In this document: positions 16,065-24,281 of the stretch, in pieces
Layout of the letters: the number at the start of each line of letters is the position of its first letter
Position numbering within the stretch: position 1 is the first letter of the stretch
Origin: Cytobacillus oceanisediminis
GTDB taxonomy: Bacteria > Bacillota > Bacilli > Bacillales > Cytobacillaceae
Assembly: GCF_003182355.1 (NCBI RefSeq)
Contig: NZ_QGTW01000019.1
Span: 20,411 to 84,410 of the forward strand
Direction of reading: 5' to 3'
DNA length: 64,000 bases
Program-made: the position numbers and the translations under genes
The notes under the pieces: model-generated
Told to the model about the DNA's origin: nothing
The model's database searches: none
Seen by the model: the letters and a program-made list of their open reading frames with translations, nothing else

Positions 16065-17774
16065 CTACAGCCCTGCAACCCTATTTCTCCCTGCCTGTTT
16101 TGCTCCAACATACATTGCTCTGTCTGCACAGCGAATCAAGCCTAGAGAATCCTCTGCATCCATTGGAGCAGCAGCTACTCCAATAGATGCAGTAATTTGT
16201 ACCGGTCTGTTATCATTATTTATTTTTAGATTATTTTTCAGATTAAAAGACCTGTCAGCAACAGCTTTCCGAACAAGCTCCGCCCATTTCAGCGCTTCAT
16301 CTTTTTCAACGTCCGGCAACAGGACGACAAACTCTTCCCCTCCGTAACGGGCAACTGTCCCCTTCAATCCAATTAAACCCGTCAGCCTGTCAGCCAGCTC
16401 ACAGAGAATTTCATTGCCGCTCTGGTGGCCGAATGTATCGTTAACTTGTTTAAAGTGATCAATATCGATTATTAATAGTGATAAGGATTTTCTTGCCCCC
16501 GTTTTAAGGTGAGCAAATTCTTCACTGAGCCTATTTTCAATATATCGATAGTTATATAAATGAGTTAGTGCGCACCTCTCACTTTTAGCCTTTGTTTCCT
16601 CATGGTATTTGGCATTTTCCACAGTGATAGCAAAATGTGAACACAGTATGTCTACTATCATCAATTGAGATTTTTCATAAGACCTCTTTTGTGTCGATGC
16701 CAGCAATAGTACACCGGTTACTTTATGGTTCCGCATAATCGGAACACATATTATGCTTTCGGTATCTTTAGGCATATAGCCCTTCGTAATCTTTCTCCAT
16801 TCTTTTTTTGAATGAAACAGTGCGGCTTTCTTGGTGGCCCATACGAGCCCGCTAATGCCTTCGTTTTTTTTAAGGCTTTCTTTTTTCAGGCTCATTGTCT
16901 GGCCATGTTCCACCCGGTAGATTAAGTGCAATTCTTTATCATCTACTATGTCCAAAATATAGGCATAATCGACCGGCAGCATTTGACCTAATTTAGAAAT
17001 AAAAAGTTCCATAATTTCATTGACATCAAGCCTCTCAGCCAATTGATGGCCAATTTCTGCAGCTTTTTGGAGGTAACTATTAACTTTTTCACTAGAATAA
17101 TAGAGATTGAGAATGATTGAAAGGCTGACAAAGGGGACACCAACAAAAAGCAAAGCCAATAGTCCAACTTCCTGAAAAAGCATGTAGAGCACAAGGCCAA
17201 TTGGAAAAGTAATCATGGTTGTTACAGTTTCCCATACAAAGTCTTTTCCAAAAAAAGAGCCCTTTCTGCCGTAGACAAGGTAAATAATAAGGCTTAGCAG
17301 CAGCTGGTTTAAAATGAAATGAACAGCAGGATAGGCTACAGCAACCCAGAAATATTCAGGATTGGCAATTAAATCAATCCCTGTTTTTCCGCCCAATGCA
17401 TTATAAAGCAAACCGCTGACAAGCGATACAGCAAAAAACATTAAAGAGTTAAGCGGGAAACGGAAAAGCTGATCTTTTTGTATCTTAAGTTTGAATAGGA
17501 GAACAATAACCGCCAATTGTACCATAACCAATTCTGTGAAAAGGCCAAAAGATAAGAATACAGCCATGGAAACCCATTGAAGCAAAAAGACAGGTGTATT
17601 ATTTACGACCATGGGCATAGCCGCCACAAATGACATCAAGATGAAAAAGGAAAAAACACTGACCCCTTGCCCTGACAAGCTTGGAGGATAGAAATAATAG
17701 GTTAGCCATAGTCCTGCCGGAAAGATTAAAAACCATATGATCCATATAACTTTTTTCATGCTAGAACTAACCAT
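16065..17774 (-). CDS. Membrane sensor diguanylate cyclase (GAF-GGDEF)
   Basis: This 569-residue protein makes c-di-GMP from two GTP. It has an N-terminal multi-helix membrane region (about residues 1-220), a GAF domain (about 235-390; AAEIGHQLAERLDVNEIMEL start) and a C-terminal GGDEF domain with active-site signature RYGGEEF and the DIDHFKQVNDTFGH Mg/GTP motif. An RxxD inhibitory site upstream of GGEEF is not obvious. Start is ATG at 17774 with AAAGGAGGGG before it; an in-frame ATG at 17801 lacks a good site. It has its own promoter and terminator. Its place just before a pilus operon whose PilB bears MshEN motifs suggests local control of pilus extension. Confidence 0.93.
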   Translation of the reverse strand: MVSSSMKKVIWIIWFLIFPAGLWLTYYFYPPSLSGQGVSVFSFFILMSFVAAMPMVVNNTPVFLLQWVSMAVFLSFGLFTELVMVQLAVIVLLFKLKIQKDQLFRFPLNSLMFFAVSLVSGLLYNALGGKTGIDLIANPEYFWVAVAYPAVHFILNQLLLSLIIYLVYGRKGSFFGKDFVWETVTTMITFPIGLVLYMLFQEVGLLALLFVGVPFVSLSIILNLYYSSEKVNSYLQKAAEIGHQLAERLDVNEIMELFISKLGQMLPVDYAYILDIVDDKELHLIYRVEHGQTMSLKKESLKKNEGISGLVWATKKAALFHSKKEWRKITKGYMPKDTESIICVPIMRNHKVTGVLLLASTQKRSYEKSQLMIVDILCSHFAITVENAKYHEETKAKSERCALTHLYNYRYIENRLSEEFAHLKTGARKSLSLLIIDIDHFKQVNDTFGHQSGNEILCELADRLTGLIGLKGTVARYGGEEFVVLLPDVEKDEALKWAELVRKAVADRSFNLKNNLKINNDNRPVQITASIGVAAAPMDAEDSLGLIRCADRAMYVGAKQAGRNRVAGL

Positions 17775-17818
17775 TATTTCCCCTCCTTTACCTCTCATCA
17801 TATTAGGTAAATAGTTAG

Positions 17819-17847
17819 ATTATACAATCATTTTAGCAACTTTTCAA
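17819..17847 (-). promoter_or_regulatory. SigA-type promoter for the diguanylate cyclase gene
   Basis: On the minus strand TTGAAA (17847-17842), a 17-bp spacer and perfect TATAAT (17824-17819) lie between the folC stop and the GGDEF gene start. Confidence 0.75.
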
Positions 17848-17859
17848 AATTTTGTCACA

Positions 17860-19176
17860 TTAGTAGGTTTCATTACCTATCAATTGCAAAAGGTAAGGTT
17901 TTGCTTCTGATAAAAAATAGAGTGATCCAGTAACAACCAAGATAGTGTCTTTTTCTGTTTCCTTCAGCTCATTCTCCAAAAGCTGTTCCCAATCTTTATT
18001 AAAATGCTTATTGTTGTGTGAGCTGATTTCATATAAATCTTCTGCAGCAGCTGCTCTTGGAAAATTAAATTCGGTGAAAGCAATTTTATCTGCAACTGAA
18101 TCAAGATTGCCAATCATTTTATCAAGCTTTTTATCAGACAGGGCAGCAAAAACAAGGTTTTTCCGTTTTTCATGGAAACGGGCTGCCAATTCTTCTGACA
18201 GAGCAGCTATCCCTTCTTCATTGTGTGCTCCATCAATGACTACCAATGGGTTTTCAGAAATGATTTCGAATCTCCCCGGCCAGTATGCATTTTTCAACCC
18301 AGCCTTTATATGTATATCTTCTATTAGGAAAGAATAATAATTGTTTAAAAGCTCGGCCGCCATCACAGCAAGTGAAGCATTTTCTGTCTGATGCTTGCCT
18401 GCCATTCCAGTTTCAAGCCCTGAAAACTCCTGAAATACAGTCTTTAAGTTAAAGAATTCTCCTCTTGGCAAAGATTTATGTCCAGCAATGGTAAATTCAT
18501 TCCCCAGCTGGTAAACCGGCGCTTTCATCTCAAAAGCTTTTTCTTGTATGACAGCCAAGGCTTCTTGCTGTTTTACGCCAGTAATAACATTTATACCAGG
18601 TTTAATGATTCCAGCTTTCTCAAAAGCTATTTTCTCATATGTATCCCCCAGGATGGCTGTGTGGTCAAGCCCAATACTCGATATGATAGATAAGACAGGA
18701 TAAATGATATTAGTGGAATCGTATCTGCCCCCCAGCCCTACTTCAAACAAAACAATATCAGCAGGCTGGACATGCCCAAAATATTGAAATGACATAGCTG
18801 TAATAATTTCAAATTCGGTGGGACCCCCAAGTTCTGTCTTTTCTAGTTCTTCAGCCAAGGGATATATATCATTAGCGAGCCGAACGATCTCCTCATCCTT
18901 GATGGGGACACCATTAAGGGAAATTCGCTCATTGAATTGCTCGAAATAGGGTGATGTGAAAGTTCCAACAGAATAGCCCGCTTCCTGAAGAATCGATCTC
19001 AAAAATGTAACGGTTGACCCTTTGCCGTTGGTCCCGCCTATATGGACAGATTTAATTCTTCTCTCTGGATGTCCGAGTTTTTCCATCATCCATTCCATTC
19101 TTTGAAGCCCCGGCTTGATCCCTAGCCTTAATCTGGAATGAACCCAATTAAGTGTTTCTTCATAAGTCGAAAACAT
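17860..19176 (-). CDS. folC: Folylpolyglutamate synthase / dihydrofolate synthase
   Basis: FolC adds glutamate to dihydropteroate and then extends the gamma-glutamyl tail on folates in the cytoplasm. The protein has 438 residues, as usual, with the Mur-ligase-type P-loop GTNGKGSTVTFLRS near residue 47-60, the omega-loop TSPYFEQFNERI and the DGAHNEEG motif in the C-terminal domain. It follows valS by 70 bp with no terminator between, so the two are probably cotranscribed from the T-box promoter. Confidence 0.95.
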   Translation of the reverse strand: MFSTYEETLNWVHSRLRLGIKPGLQRMEWMMEKLGHPERRIKSVHIGGTNGKGSTVTFLRSILQEAGYSVGTFTSPYFEQFNERISLNGVPIKDEEIVRLANDIYPLAEELEKTELGGPTEFEIITAMSFQYFGHVQPADIVLFEVGLGGRYDSTNIIYPVLSIISSIGLDHTAILGDTYEKIAFEKAGIIKPGINVITGVKQQEALAVIQEKAFEMKAPVYQLGNEFTIAGHKSLPRGEFFNLKTVFQEFSGLETGMAGKHQTENASLAVMAAELLNNYYSFLIEDIHIKAGLKNAYWPGRFEIISENPLVVIDGAHNEEGIAALSEELAARFHEKRKNLVFAALSDKKLDKMIGNLDSVADKIAFTEFNFPRAAAAEDLYEISSHNNKHFNKDWEQLLENELKETEKDTILVVTGSLYFLSEAKPYLLQLIGNETY

Positions 19177-19246
19177 GCAAATGCACCTCCATAATACAGG
19201 AAGGAAGACGAATCCTATAAATGGACCCGCCTTCCGGATATATTAG

Positions 19247-21892
19247 TTATTCTCCTTTTAGCTCTTTAATCCGAGCTTCGACAGCTGCTCTCTTCTCACT
19301 GTAATCTTTTTCTTTTGCCTTTTCTTCTTCAATTACTTTTTCAGGCGCTTTTTTAATAAAGCCTTCATTTCCAAGTTTCTTTTGAACACGTTCTACTTCT
19401 TTGTTTAATTTATCCCATTCTTTTTGCAGGCGTGCAACTTCTTCCTCAATGTTAAGTAAGCCTTCAAGCGGAAGAATAATCTCTGCTCCGGTCACAACGG
19501 CTGTCATAGCCTTATCAGGTGTCTCAATCTCCAGAGCCAGTACGAGTTCTTCCGGATTACAGAAGCGCTCAATATAGGCGCGGTTATTTTCGAGAGTATT
19601 AAGAACTTCCTGATCCTTTGCTTTTACCATCATTTTAATCTTCTTGCTCATCGGCGTGTTCACTTCTGCACGGCTGTTCCGGACAGAGCGGATAATCTCT
19701 ACAAGCAGCTTCATTTCATTTGCAGCCTGATTGTCGGTGTATTCTTCCTTAACAGCCGGCCACTGGGCTGTTGTAATAGATTCACCTGAATGCGGAAGGT
19801 TCTGCCAAATTTCCTCCGTTATAAATGGCATAAATGGATGAAGCAGGCGCATTGTGTTATCCAACACATATGCAAGAATGGAGCGTGTTGTTTTCTTGGC
19901 AGCTTCATCTTCGCCATATAGCGGAAGCTTTGCCATTTCGATATACCAATCGCAGAAGTCATCCCAGATAAAGTTGTAAAGCACGCGGCCAACTTCACCA
20001 AATTCATAGCGATCAGACAATCTTGTTACAGTTTCAATTGTTTCATTCAATCGGGTTAAAATCCATTTATCTGCTACAGTCTTTTCACCGCTTAAGTCAA
20101 TCTCTTCATACTTTAACCCATCCATATTCATTAAAGCAAAACGGGAGGCGTTCCAGATTTTATTGGCGAAGTTCCATGTGGCTTCTACCTTTTCCATGCT
20201 GAATCGTAAATCCTGTCCCGGTGAGCTTCCTGTTGATAGGAAGTAACGAAGAGCATCGGCACCATATTGATCGATGACTTCCATAGGGTCTACACCATTT
20301 CCAAGAGACTTACTCATTTTCCGTCCCTGTGAATCACGAACAAGGCCGTGGATTAATACATCCTGGAATGGCCGCTGTCCGGTAAACTCGATTCCCTGAA
20401 AAATCATCCGTGATACCCAGAAGAAAATAATATCATAGCCTGTTACAAGTGCAGCGGTTGGATAGTATCTCTTGAAGTCGGCCGAGTCAGTTTCCGGCCA
20501 GCCCATTGTCGAAAATGGCCAAAGCGCTGAACTGAACCAAGTATCCAAGACATCTTTATCCTGTTCCCAGTTTTCAATATCTCCAGGTGCTTCGTGACCC
20601 ACATATACCTCACCGGTTTCTTTATGGTACCAGGCAGGTATGCGGTGACCCCACCAAAGCTGGCGGGAAATACACCAGTCACGGATGTTTTCCATCCAGC
20701 GCAGATATGTTTTCTCAAATCGGTCAGGAACAAAGTTTACTTTTTCTTCTTTATTTTGAAGGGCAATCGCTTCATCAGCAAGCGGCTGCATTTTAACAAA
20801 CCATTGTGTTGAAAGGTATGGCTCTACAACTGCACCACTTCGTTCGGAATGGCCAACAGAATGCATATGTTCTTCAATTTTGAAAAGAACTTCCTCTTCC
20901 TGAAGATCCTTTACGATTTGCTTGCGGCACTCAAAACGGTCCATCCCATGATACTTGCCTGCTTTGCTGTTCATCGTACCGTCTTCGTTCATAACTAGAA
21001 TTCTTTCAAGATTATGGCGGTTTCCGATTTCAAAATCATTCGGATCGTGAGCAGGGGTAATTTTTACCGCACCTGAACCGAAATCCATTTCTACATAATC
21101 ATCGGCAACAATCGGAATTTCACGGCCTGTAATTGGCAGCTTAACAGTTTTGCCGATTAAATGCTTATATCGGTCGTCTTCAGGATGTACAGCAACAGCT
21201 GTATCGCCAAGCATCGTCTCAGGGCGTGTTGTTGCAATTTCAATATGCCCTGATCCATCCGCCAGCGGGTATCTCATATGATAGAAGGCACCCTGGACAT
21301 CTTTATAAATAACCTCTATATCTGAAAGAGCTGTTTTAGTGGAGGGGTCCCAGTTGATGATATATTCGCCGCGGTAAATTAACCCTTTATTATACAGTGA
21401 AACAAAAACTTCTCTTACCGCTTTTGACAGGCCTTCATCAAGGGTAAAACGTTCCCGGCTATAATCCAGGCCCAACCCAAGCTTGGACCATTGCTGACGG
21501 ATATGGCTTGCATACTCTTCTTTCCATTTCCAGGTTTCTTCTACGAACTTCTCCCGGCCAAGGTCATAACGGCTTTTGCCTTCACTGCGAAGTTTTTCTT
21601 CTACTTTGGCCTGAGTGGCAATACCTGCATGATCCATCCCCGGAAGCCATAAGACATCATAGCCTTGCATACGCTTCATTCGTGTAAGAATATCCTGAAG
21701 TGTAGTGTCCCATGCATGGCCTAGGTGGAGCTTTCCTGTTACGTTTGGCGGTGGAATAACAATTGTGTAAGGCTGCTTCTCAGCATCGTCCTTCGCCTCA
21801 AAAAATTTGCCCTCCAGCCACCAGTCATATCGTCCTTTTTCAATCGACTGCGGATCATACTTAGTCGGCATTGATAATTCATTATTATCCAT
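19247..21892 (-). CDS. valS: Valyl-tRNA synthetase
   Basis: ValRS (881 residues, close to the 880 typical of Bacillus) charges tRNA-Val and edits Thr-tRNA. Class I signatures are present: PPPNVTGKLHLGHAW (HIGH) near the N-terminus and KMSKSLGNG (KMSKS). The CP1 editing domain and the C-terminal coiled coil (EEEVARLQKEWDKLNKEVERVQKK, cut to its pattern) are intact. I prefer ATG at 21892 (MDNNELS) because AGAAAGGAAG is at a better distance than from the ATG at 21898. Expression is under a valine T-box leader. A repeat element is inserted in the leader between the T-box and this start. Confidence 0.97.
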   Translation of the reverse strand: MDNNELSMPTKYDPQSIEKGRYDWWLEGKFFEAKDDAEKQPYTIVIPPPNVTGKLHLGHAWDTTLQDILTRMKRMQGYDVLWLPGMDHAGIATQAKVEEKLRSEGKSRYDLGREKFVEETWKWKEEYASHIRQQWSKLGLGLDYSRERFTLDEGLSKAVREVFVSLYNKGLIYRGEYIINWDPSTKTALSDIEVIYKDVQGAFYHMRYPLADGSGHIEIATTRPETMLGDTAVAVHPEDDRYKHLIGKTVKLPITGREIPIVADDYVEMDFGSGAVKITPAHDPNDFEIGNRHNLERILVMNEDGTMNSKAGKYHGMDRFECRKQIVKDLQEEEVLFKIEEHMHSVGHSERSGAVVEPYLSTQWFVKMQPLADEAIALQNKEEKVNFVPDRFEKTYLRWMENIRDWCISRQLWWGHRIPAWYHKETGEVYVGHEAPGDIENWEQDKDVLDTWFSSALWPFSTMGWPETDSADFKRYYPTAALVTGYDIIFFWVSRMIFQGIEFTGQRPFQDVLIHGLVRDSQGRKMSKSLGNGVDPMEVIDQYGADALRYFLSTGSSPGQDLRFSMEKVEATWNFANKIWNASRFALMNMDGLKYEEIDLSGEKTVADKWILTRLNETIETVTRLSDRYEFGEVGRVLYNFIWDDFCDWYIEMAKLPLYGEDEAAKKTTRSILAYVLDNTMRLLHPFMPFITEEIWQNLPHSGESITTAQWPAVKEEYTDNQAANEMKLLVEIIRSVRNSRAEVNTPMSKKIKMMVKAKDQEVLNTLENNRAYIERFCNPEELVLALEIETPDKAMTAVVTGAEIILPLEGLLNIEEEVARLQKEWDKLNKEVERVQKKLGNEGFIKKAPEKVIEEEKAKEKDYSEKRAAVEARIKELKGE

Positions 21893-21922
21893 TTGCATTC
21901 TTCCTTTCTAAAAAGCAAAAAT

Positions 21923-22078
21923 AACTCTGTTAAATTAGCCTGTTGACTTCCGCTCCAGGCACTCAGCGAACCACGGACGGTCCGGGAGCCTCCTCGGTGG
22001 AGCCGGGCTTGAAGGGTCTCCTGTTGACACGCTCCAATCAGCAGGGTGCTTATAAGAACCATAAGCTTTAACACAGCC
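21923..22078. repeat. Dispersed inverted-repeat element, family A, copy 1 (short form)
   Basis: About 156 bp, with imperfect terminal inverted repeats (CTCTGTTAAATT at the left, CTTTAACACAGCC at the right). It shares the cores TTCCGCTCCAGGCACTCAGCGAAC and CGCTCCAATCA-like segments with three other copies at 25632, 34470 and 42263. It lacks part of the middle compared with those copies. It sits between the T-box terminator and the valS ribosome site, so it is transcribed in valS mRNA. Open frames across it are not credible genes. Confidence 0.85.
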
Positions 22079-22084
22079 TAAAAA

Positions 22085-22392
22085 TAAAAAAACTCCAATC
22101 GCCATAAAAGGACGAATGGAGTTTGCTTCGCGGTACCACCTTTTTTTCAATCTGCTAAGGAAAATACAGATGCCCACTGGCATTCAGAATTCCCTTAAAG
22201 GATTGACTCTTAAACAGATAACGGATTTCCCGTCTTTCACTACTTGGATGATAGATCCTTTCGCAAAAGATGCTCGAGGGCGACCTTCCAACGGTTCTGC
22301 CTGGAAAACCTTTCAGCTATTGGTCTTCCTCTCTAAAGGCAAAGGGCCATCGTACTCTTCCCTGTCTTAGCAACGATATACATTTTTATATA
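22085..22392 (-). promoter_or_regulatory. Valine T-box leader of valS-folC
   Basis: The minus strand shows a stem I region with AGAGAGGAAGACC and GAAGGTCGCC, a conserved T-box GGTGGTACCGCG (22140-22129) and a terminator AACTCCATTCG/CGATTGGAGTT followed by seven T (22121-22086). The specifier is GUC (22284-22282), a valine codon, matching the downstream gene. Uncharged tRNA-Val would pair with the UGGN bulge and stabilise the antiterminator, turning on valS. Confidence 0.95.
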
Positions 22393-22398
22393 TAAGAT

Positions 22399-22428
22399 AT
22401 ACTACCGAAAAAAGGCTGTTATAGTCAA
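22399..22428 (-). promoter_or_regulatory. SigA-type promoter of the valS T-box transcript
   Basis: On the minus strand TTGACT (22428-22423), an 18-bp spacer and TAGTAT (22404-22399) precede the T-box leader. The leader would start near 22392. Confidence 0.6.
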
Positions 22429-22661
22429 TAAGGATAACCGAGTTTTTTATATATTATACGTTTTTCATTTAGAGGTGAGGCATAAAATGAAATTAGGCAA
22501 CAGGTGATTTAGGTTGAAAGCAACGCGATTGATGCGTAATATGATCTGGTCCTTCATTTACTGAAGCTGAAGCTGCTCCCATTTGAAAATTAGGCACTTT
22601 ACCGCTGGAAGAATCATAGGATAGAAATAAATAAGGATATTCTGGAAAGGGGCATGCAAAG
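22429..22661. other. Intergenic stretch with no clear gene
   Basis: The stretch lies between the valS promoter (minus) and a small plus-strand membrane-protein gene. I see only a six-codon frame with a fair ribosome site (ATG at 22487) and AT-rich DNA. Nothing else can be supported; a promoter for the plus-strand gene must be here but is not recognisable. Confidence 0.4.
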
Positions 22662-22853
22662 TTGAGAAGAAAATATAACCCTTATACACTGCCTCCCTGG
22701 TTAAGAACTTTTAGAAATGTGTGTGCACAGTTCATTATTCCATTTTGTGTTTTTCAGGGCATAAGAACAATACTTTTGCCCACTACCTTCGATGTGCTCT
22801 TGCTATCGATTTTTATCCTTACAGCGATTGCCTTCCACCTGGAAATAATTTAG
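22662..22853 (+). CDS. Small two-helix membrane protein
   Basis: This 63-residue plus-strand frame starts TTG at 22662 with AAAGGGG nine bases upstream. It has a positively charged N-terminus (RRKYNPYTLPPWLRTFRN) and two hydrophobic segments (AQFIIPFCVFQGIRTILL and FDVLLLSIFILTAIAFHL). Charge pattern and a terminator directly at the stop favour a real gene. It resembles small conserved Bacillus membrane proteins I have seen at this site, but I cannot name one. It is convergent with ysxE and its stop lies in the shared terminator hairpin. Confidence 0.6.
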   Translation: MRRKYNPYTLPPWLRTFRNVCAQFIIPFCVFQGIRTILLPTTFDVLLLSIFILTAIAFHLEII

Positions 22854-22882
22854 GAGCCCAAGTCGTGTCAGCTTTGGGCTCC
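22853..22882 (+). terminator. Convergent terminator between small membrane gene and ysxE
   Basis: GGAGCCCAA and TTTGGGCTCC form a strong stem followed on the plus strand by TTCTT. The ysxE stop codon (minus) at 22868 lies in its loop. It may serve both strands. Confidence 0.65.
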
Positions 22883-23926
22883 TTCTTGCTGCTGTGCTTC
22901 AGCAGCTGCTTTTGCCTCTTGTTTTTGGCGTTCAATTTCATCTATTCTCATTGCTACATATTCGGTGTTTTTCAATAGCCAATACTGCCTTTGCAGATGC
23001 TGGACAGCCTTTCTTTCCCCCCTATTATGTTCTCCTTTATGATATTGTTCAGCCGCCCTTATAATGGAACCAGGATGGGCAAAATAGCTTTGGAACAGCA
23101 GCATTTCATCTTCCTTAAAAGGGAAATATTTTAAGTACGTGTATATCCAATCCACACTTTCATCCGATCTCTTTGGAAAGCTTTTCAAGGTCCGCGATAA
23201 AAATGGCAGCAAATCATGGAGTGGGGAACCTTGCCTTGCATTTTCAAAATTCATAAAGTATCCATATCCTTTATCGTCATATAAAAAATGTTCAGTGGAG
23301 ACTTTACCATGTATGATAACAGTCCGGGCTTTATCACTGTCTTTCGTTTTTTCGTACCAATCCTTTAATTTATTTGTTGAGAACTTTAAAGCCTGGCTGA
23401 CATCATGATAATAAAGTGAGAACAATAGCTCAAAGGGCGACATATACTCTTTCCTCTCACACGATTCAATAAAGCCATCCAAAAATTCTTTCTCTTTCTC
23501 CCACTCCTGCAATGTTCTTTCATAATGTTCCGTTCGATCTTCCTTTTTGATGGGAACTTCACGGGCTGACAGAGTATGAAGGCGGGCCAGCTCCCTAAGC
23601 ATCTGCTGATGGCGTTCAAACCGGTCCTCTTTCTCTTCATTTGCCAGCCACGGCATCAAATAAAAAAGCTCATTTTGATGAAGGACTGCATATCTGCCAT
23701 CAACAGTTGGATAAATGGGAACGATTCGATTATAGCCTTTTTGGTAAAGGGCCTGGACATGCCGGATAAAATCCGCCCCCTGCTGAGGCTTAATTTTTTT
23801 CAAAGCAAAAACACCTTTATTGCTGTAAATCTTTTGGACTCTCCCAAACTCCTCCACAAAATGCGGCTCTAATGAATAATGCTTTAAAATGGGAGAGGCT
23901 TTACGCAGCCGATTTTTTTCTTCCAC
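22868..23926 (-). CDS. ysxE: YsxE, CotS-family spore coat protein kinase-like
   Basis: The protein has the aminoglycoside-phosphotransferase/CotS fold: an N-lobe beta sheet (FGRVQKIYSNKGVFALKKI), a hinge (LFYLMPWLA) and a C-lobe with a HGKVSTEHFLYD loop in place of the usual HGDLxxxNxL, followed by a short FMNFENA in place of IDFD. The catalytic Asp residues appear replaced, so kinase activity is doubtful. YsxE of B. subtilis is a coat protein that depends on SpoVID. I prefer the GTG at 23926; the frame is open to a GTG at 24010, whose extra 28 residues arise next to a tandem repeat and have no good ribosome site. A Glu/Gln/Ala-rich tail ends the protein. Confidence 0.85.
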   Translation of the reverse strand: MEEKNRLRKASPILKHYSLEPHFVEEFGRVQKIYSNKGVFALKKIKPQQGADFIRHVQALYQKGYNRIVPIYPTVDGRYAVLHQNELFYLMPWLANEEKEDRFERHQQMLRELARLHTLSAREVPIKKEDRTEHYERTLQEWEKEKEFLDGFIESCERKEYMSPFELLFSLYYHDVSQALKFSTNKLKDWYEKTKDSDKARTVIIHGKVSTEHFLYDDKGYGYFMNFENARQGSPLHDLLPFLSRTLKSFPKRSDESVDWIYTYLKYFPFKEDEMLLFQSYFAHPGSIIRAAEQYHKGEHNRGERKAVQHLQRQYWLLKNTEYVAMRIDEIERQKQEAKAAAEAQQQEGAQS

Positions 23927-24020
23927 GTTAACCACTCGCTTTCCAGATGGGGCTTGATTGTAATTAGGAGCAGCTTTACTCTCTGGCCTTTTCCTAAGAG
24001 CCTGATGCACTCCCAGATTT

Positions 24021-24186
24021 ATCGCCGTTTCTCGGGGTCTTTCTCTTGAGATATTGCGTCATTCTTCTCCTTTGACGCCACTTCTTTGGATCTTTTCCTG
24101 AGATATAATATTATTCCTCTCTTTTGGCGCCACTTCTCGGAAATCTCGCCTGAGATATTGGGTCATTCCCCCTTTACGCATTTCTT
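24021..24186. repeat. Tandem ~52-bp repeat upstream of ysxE
   Basis: Three imperfect units begin near 24021, 24074 and 24126, with the start of a fourth at 24177. On the minus strand the shared core is AATGACNCAATATCTCAGG followed by GAGAAGTGGCGYCA. Units are 51-53 bp. Each contains GGAGAAGAATG-like sequence, so short frames starting MTQYL repeat, but these do not look like genes. The array lies between the spoVID terminator and ysxE. Confidence 0.8.
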
Positions 24187-24234
24187 CAGACTTTTTTTAA
24201 AAAATGTTTTTCATGCCCACATTTCTCAAGAAAT

Positions 24235-24271
24235 GAAAAGAGCTGAGCGGGTTATCACTACCTGCTCAGCT
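24235..24271 (-). terminator. Terminator after spoVID
   Basis: On the minus strand AGCTGAGCAGG/CCCGCTCAGCT forms a long stem followed by CTTTTCATTTC, 11 nt beyond the spoVID stop. Confidence 0.8.
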
Positions 24272-24281
24272 TGTTAACCAT

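Noticed and set aside
21739..22183. Two minus-strand frames across the valS leader
   Set aside because: They translate the T-box and repeat copy 1; similar peptides appear at the other repeat copies, showing that the shared sequence is non-coding DNA.
24074..24186. Short frames starting MTQYL with GGAG-like sites
   Set aside because: They arise from the 52-bp tandem repeat, have unrelated ends and no further support.
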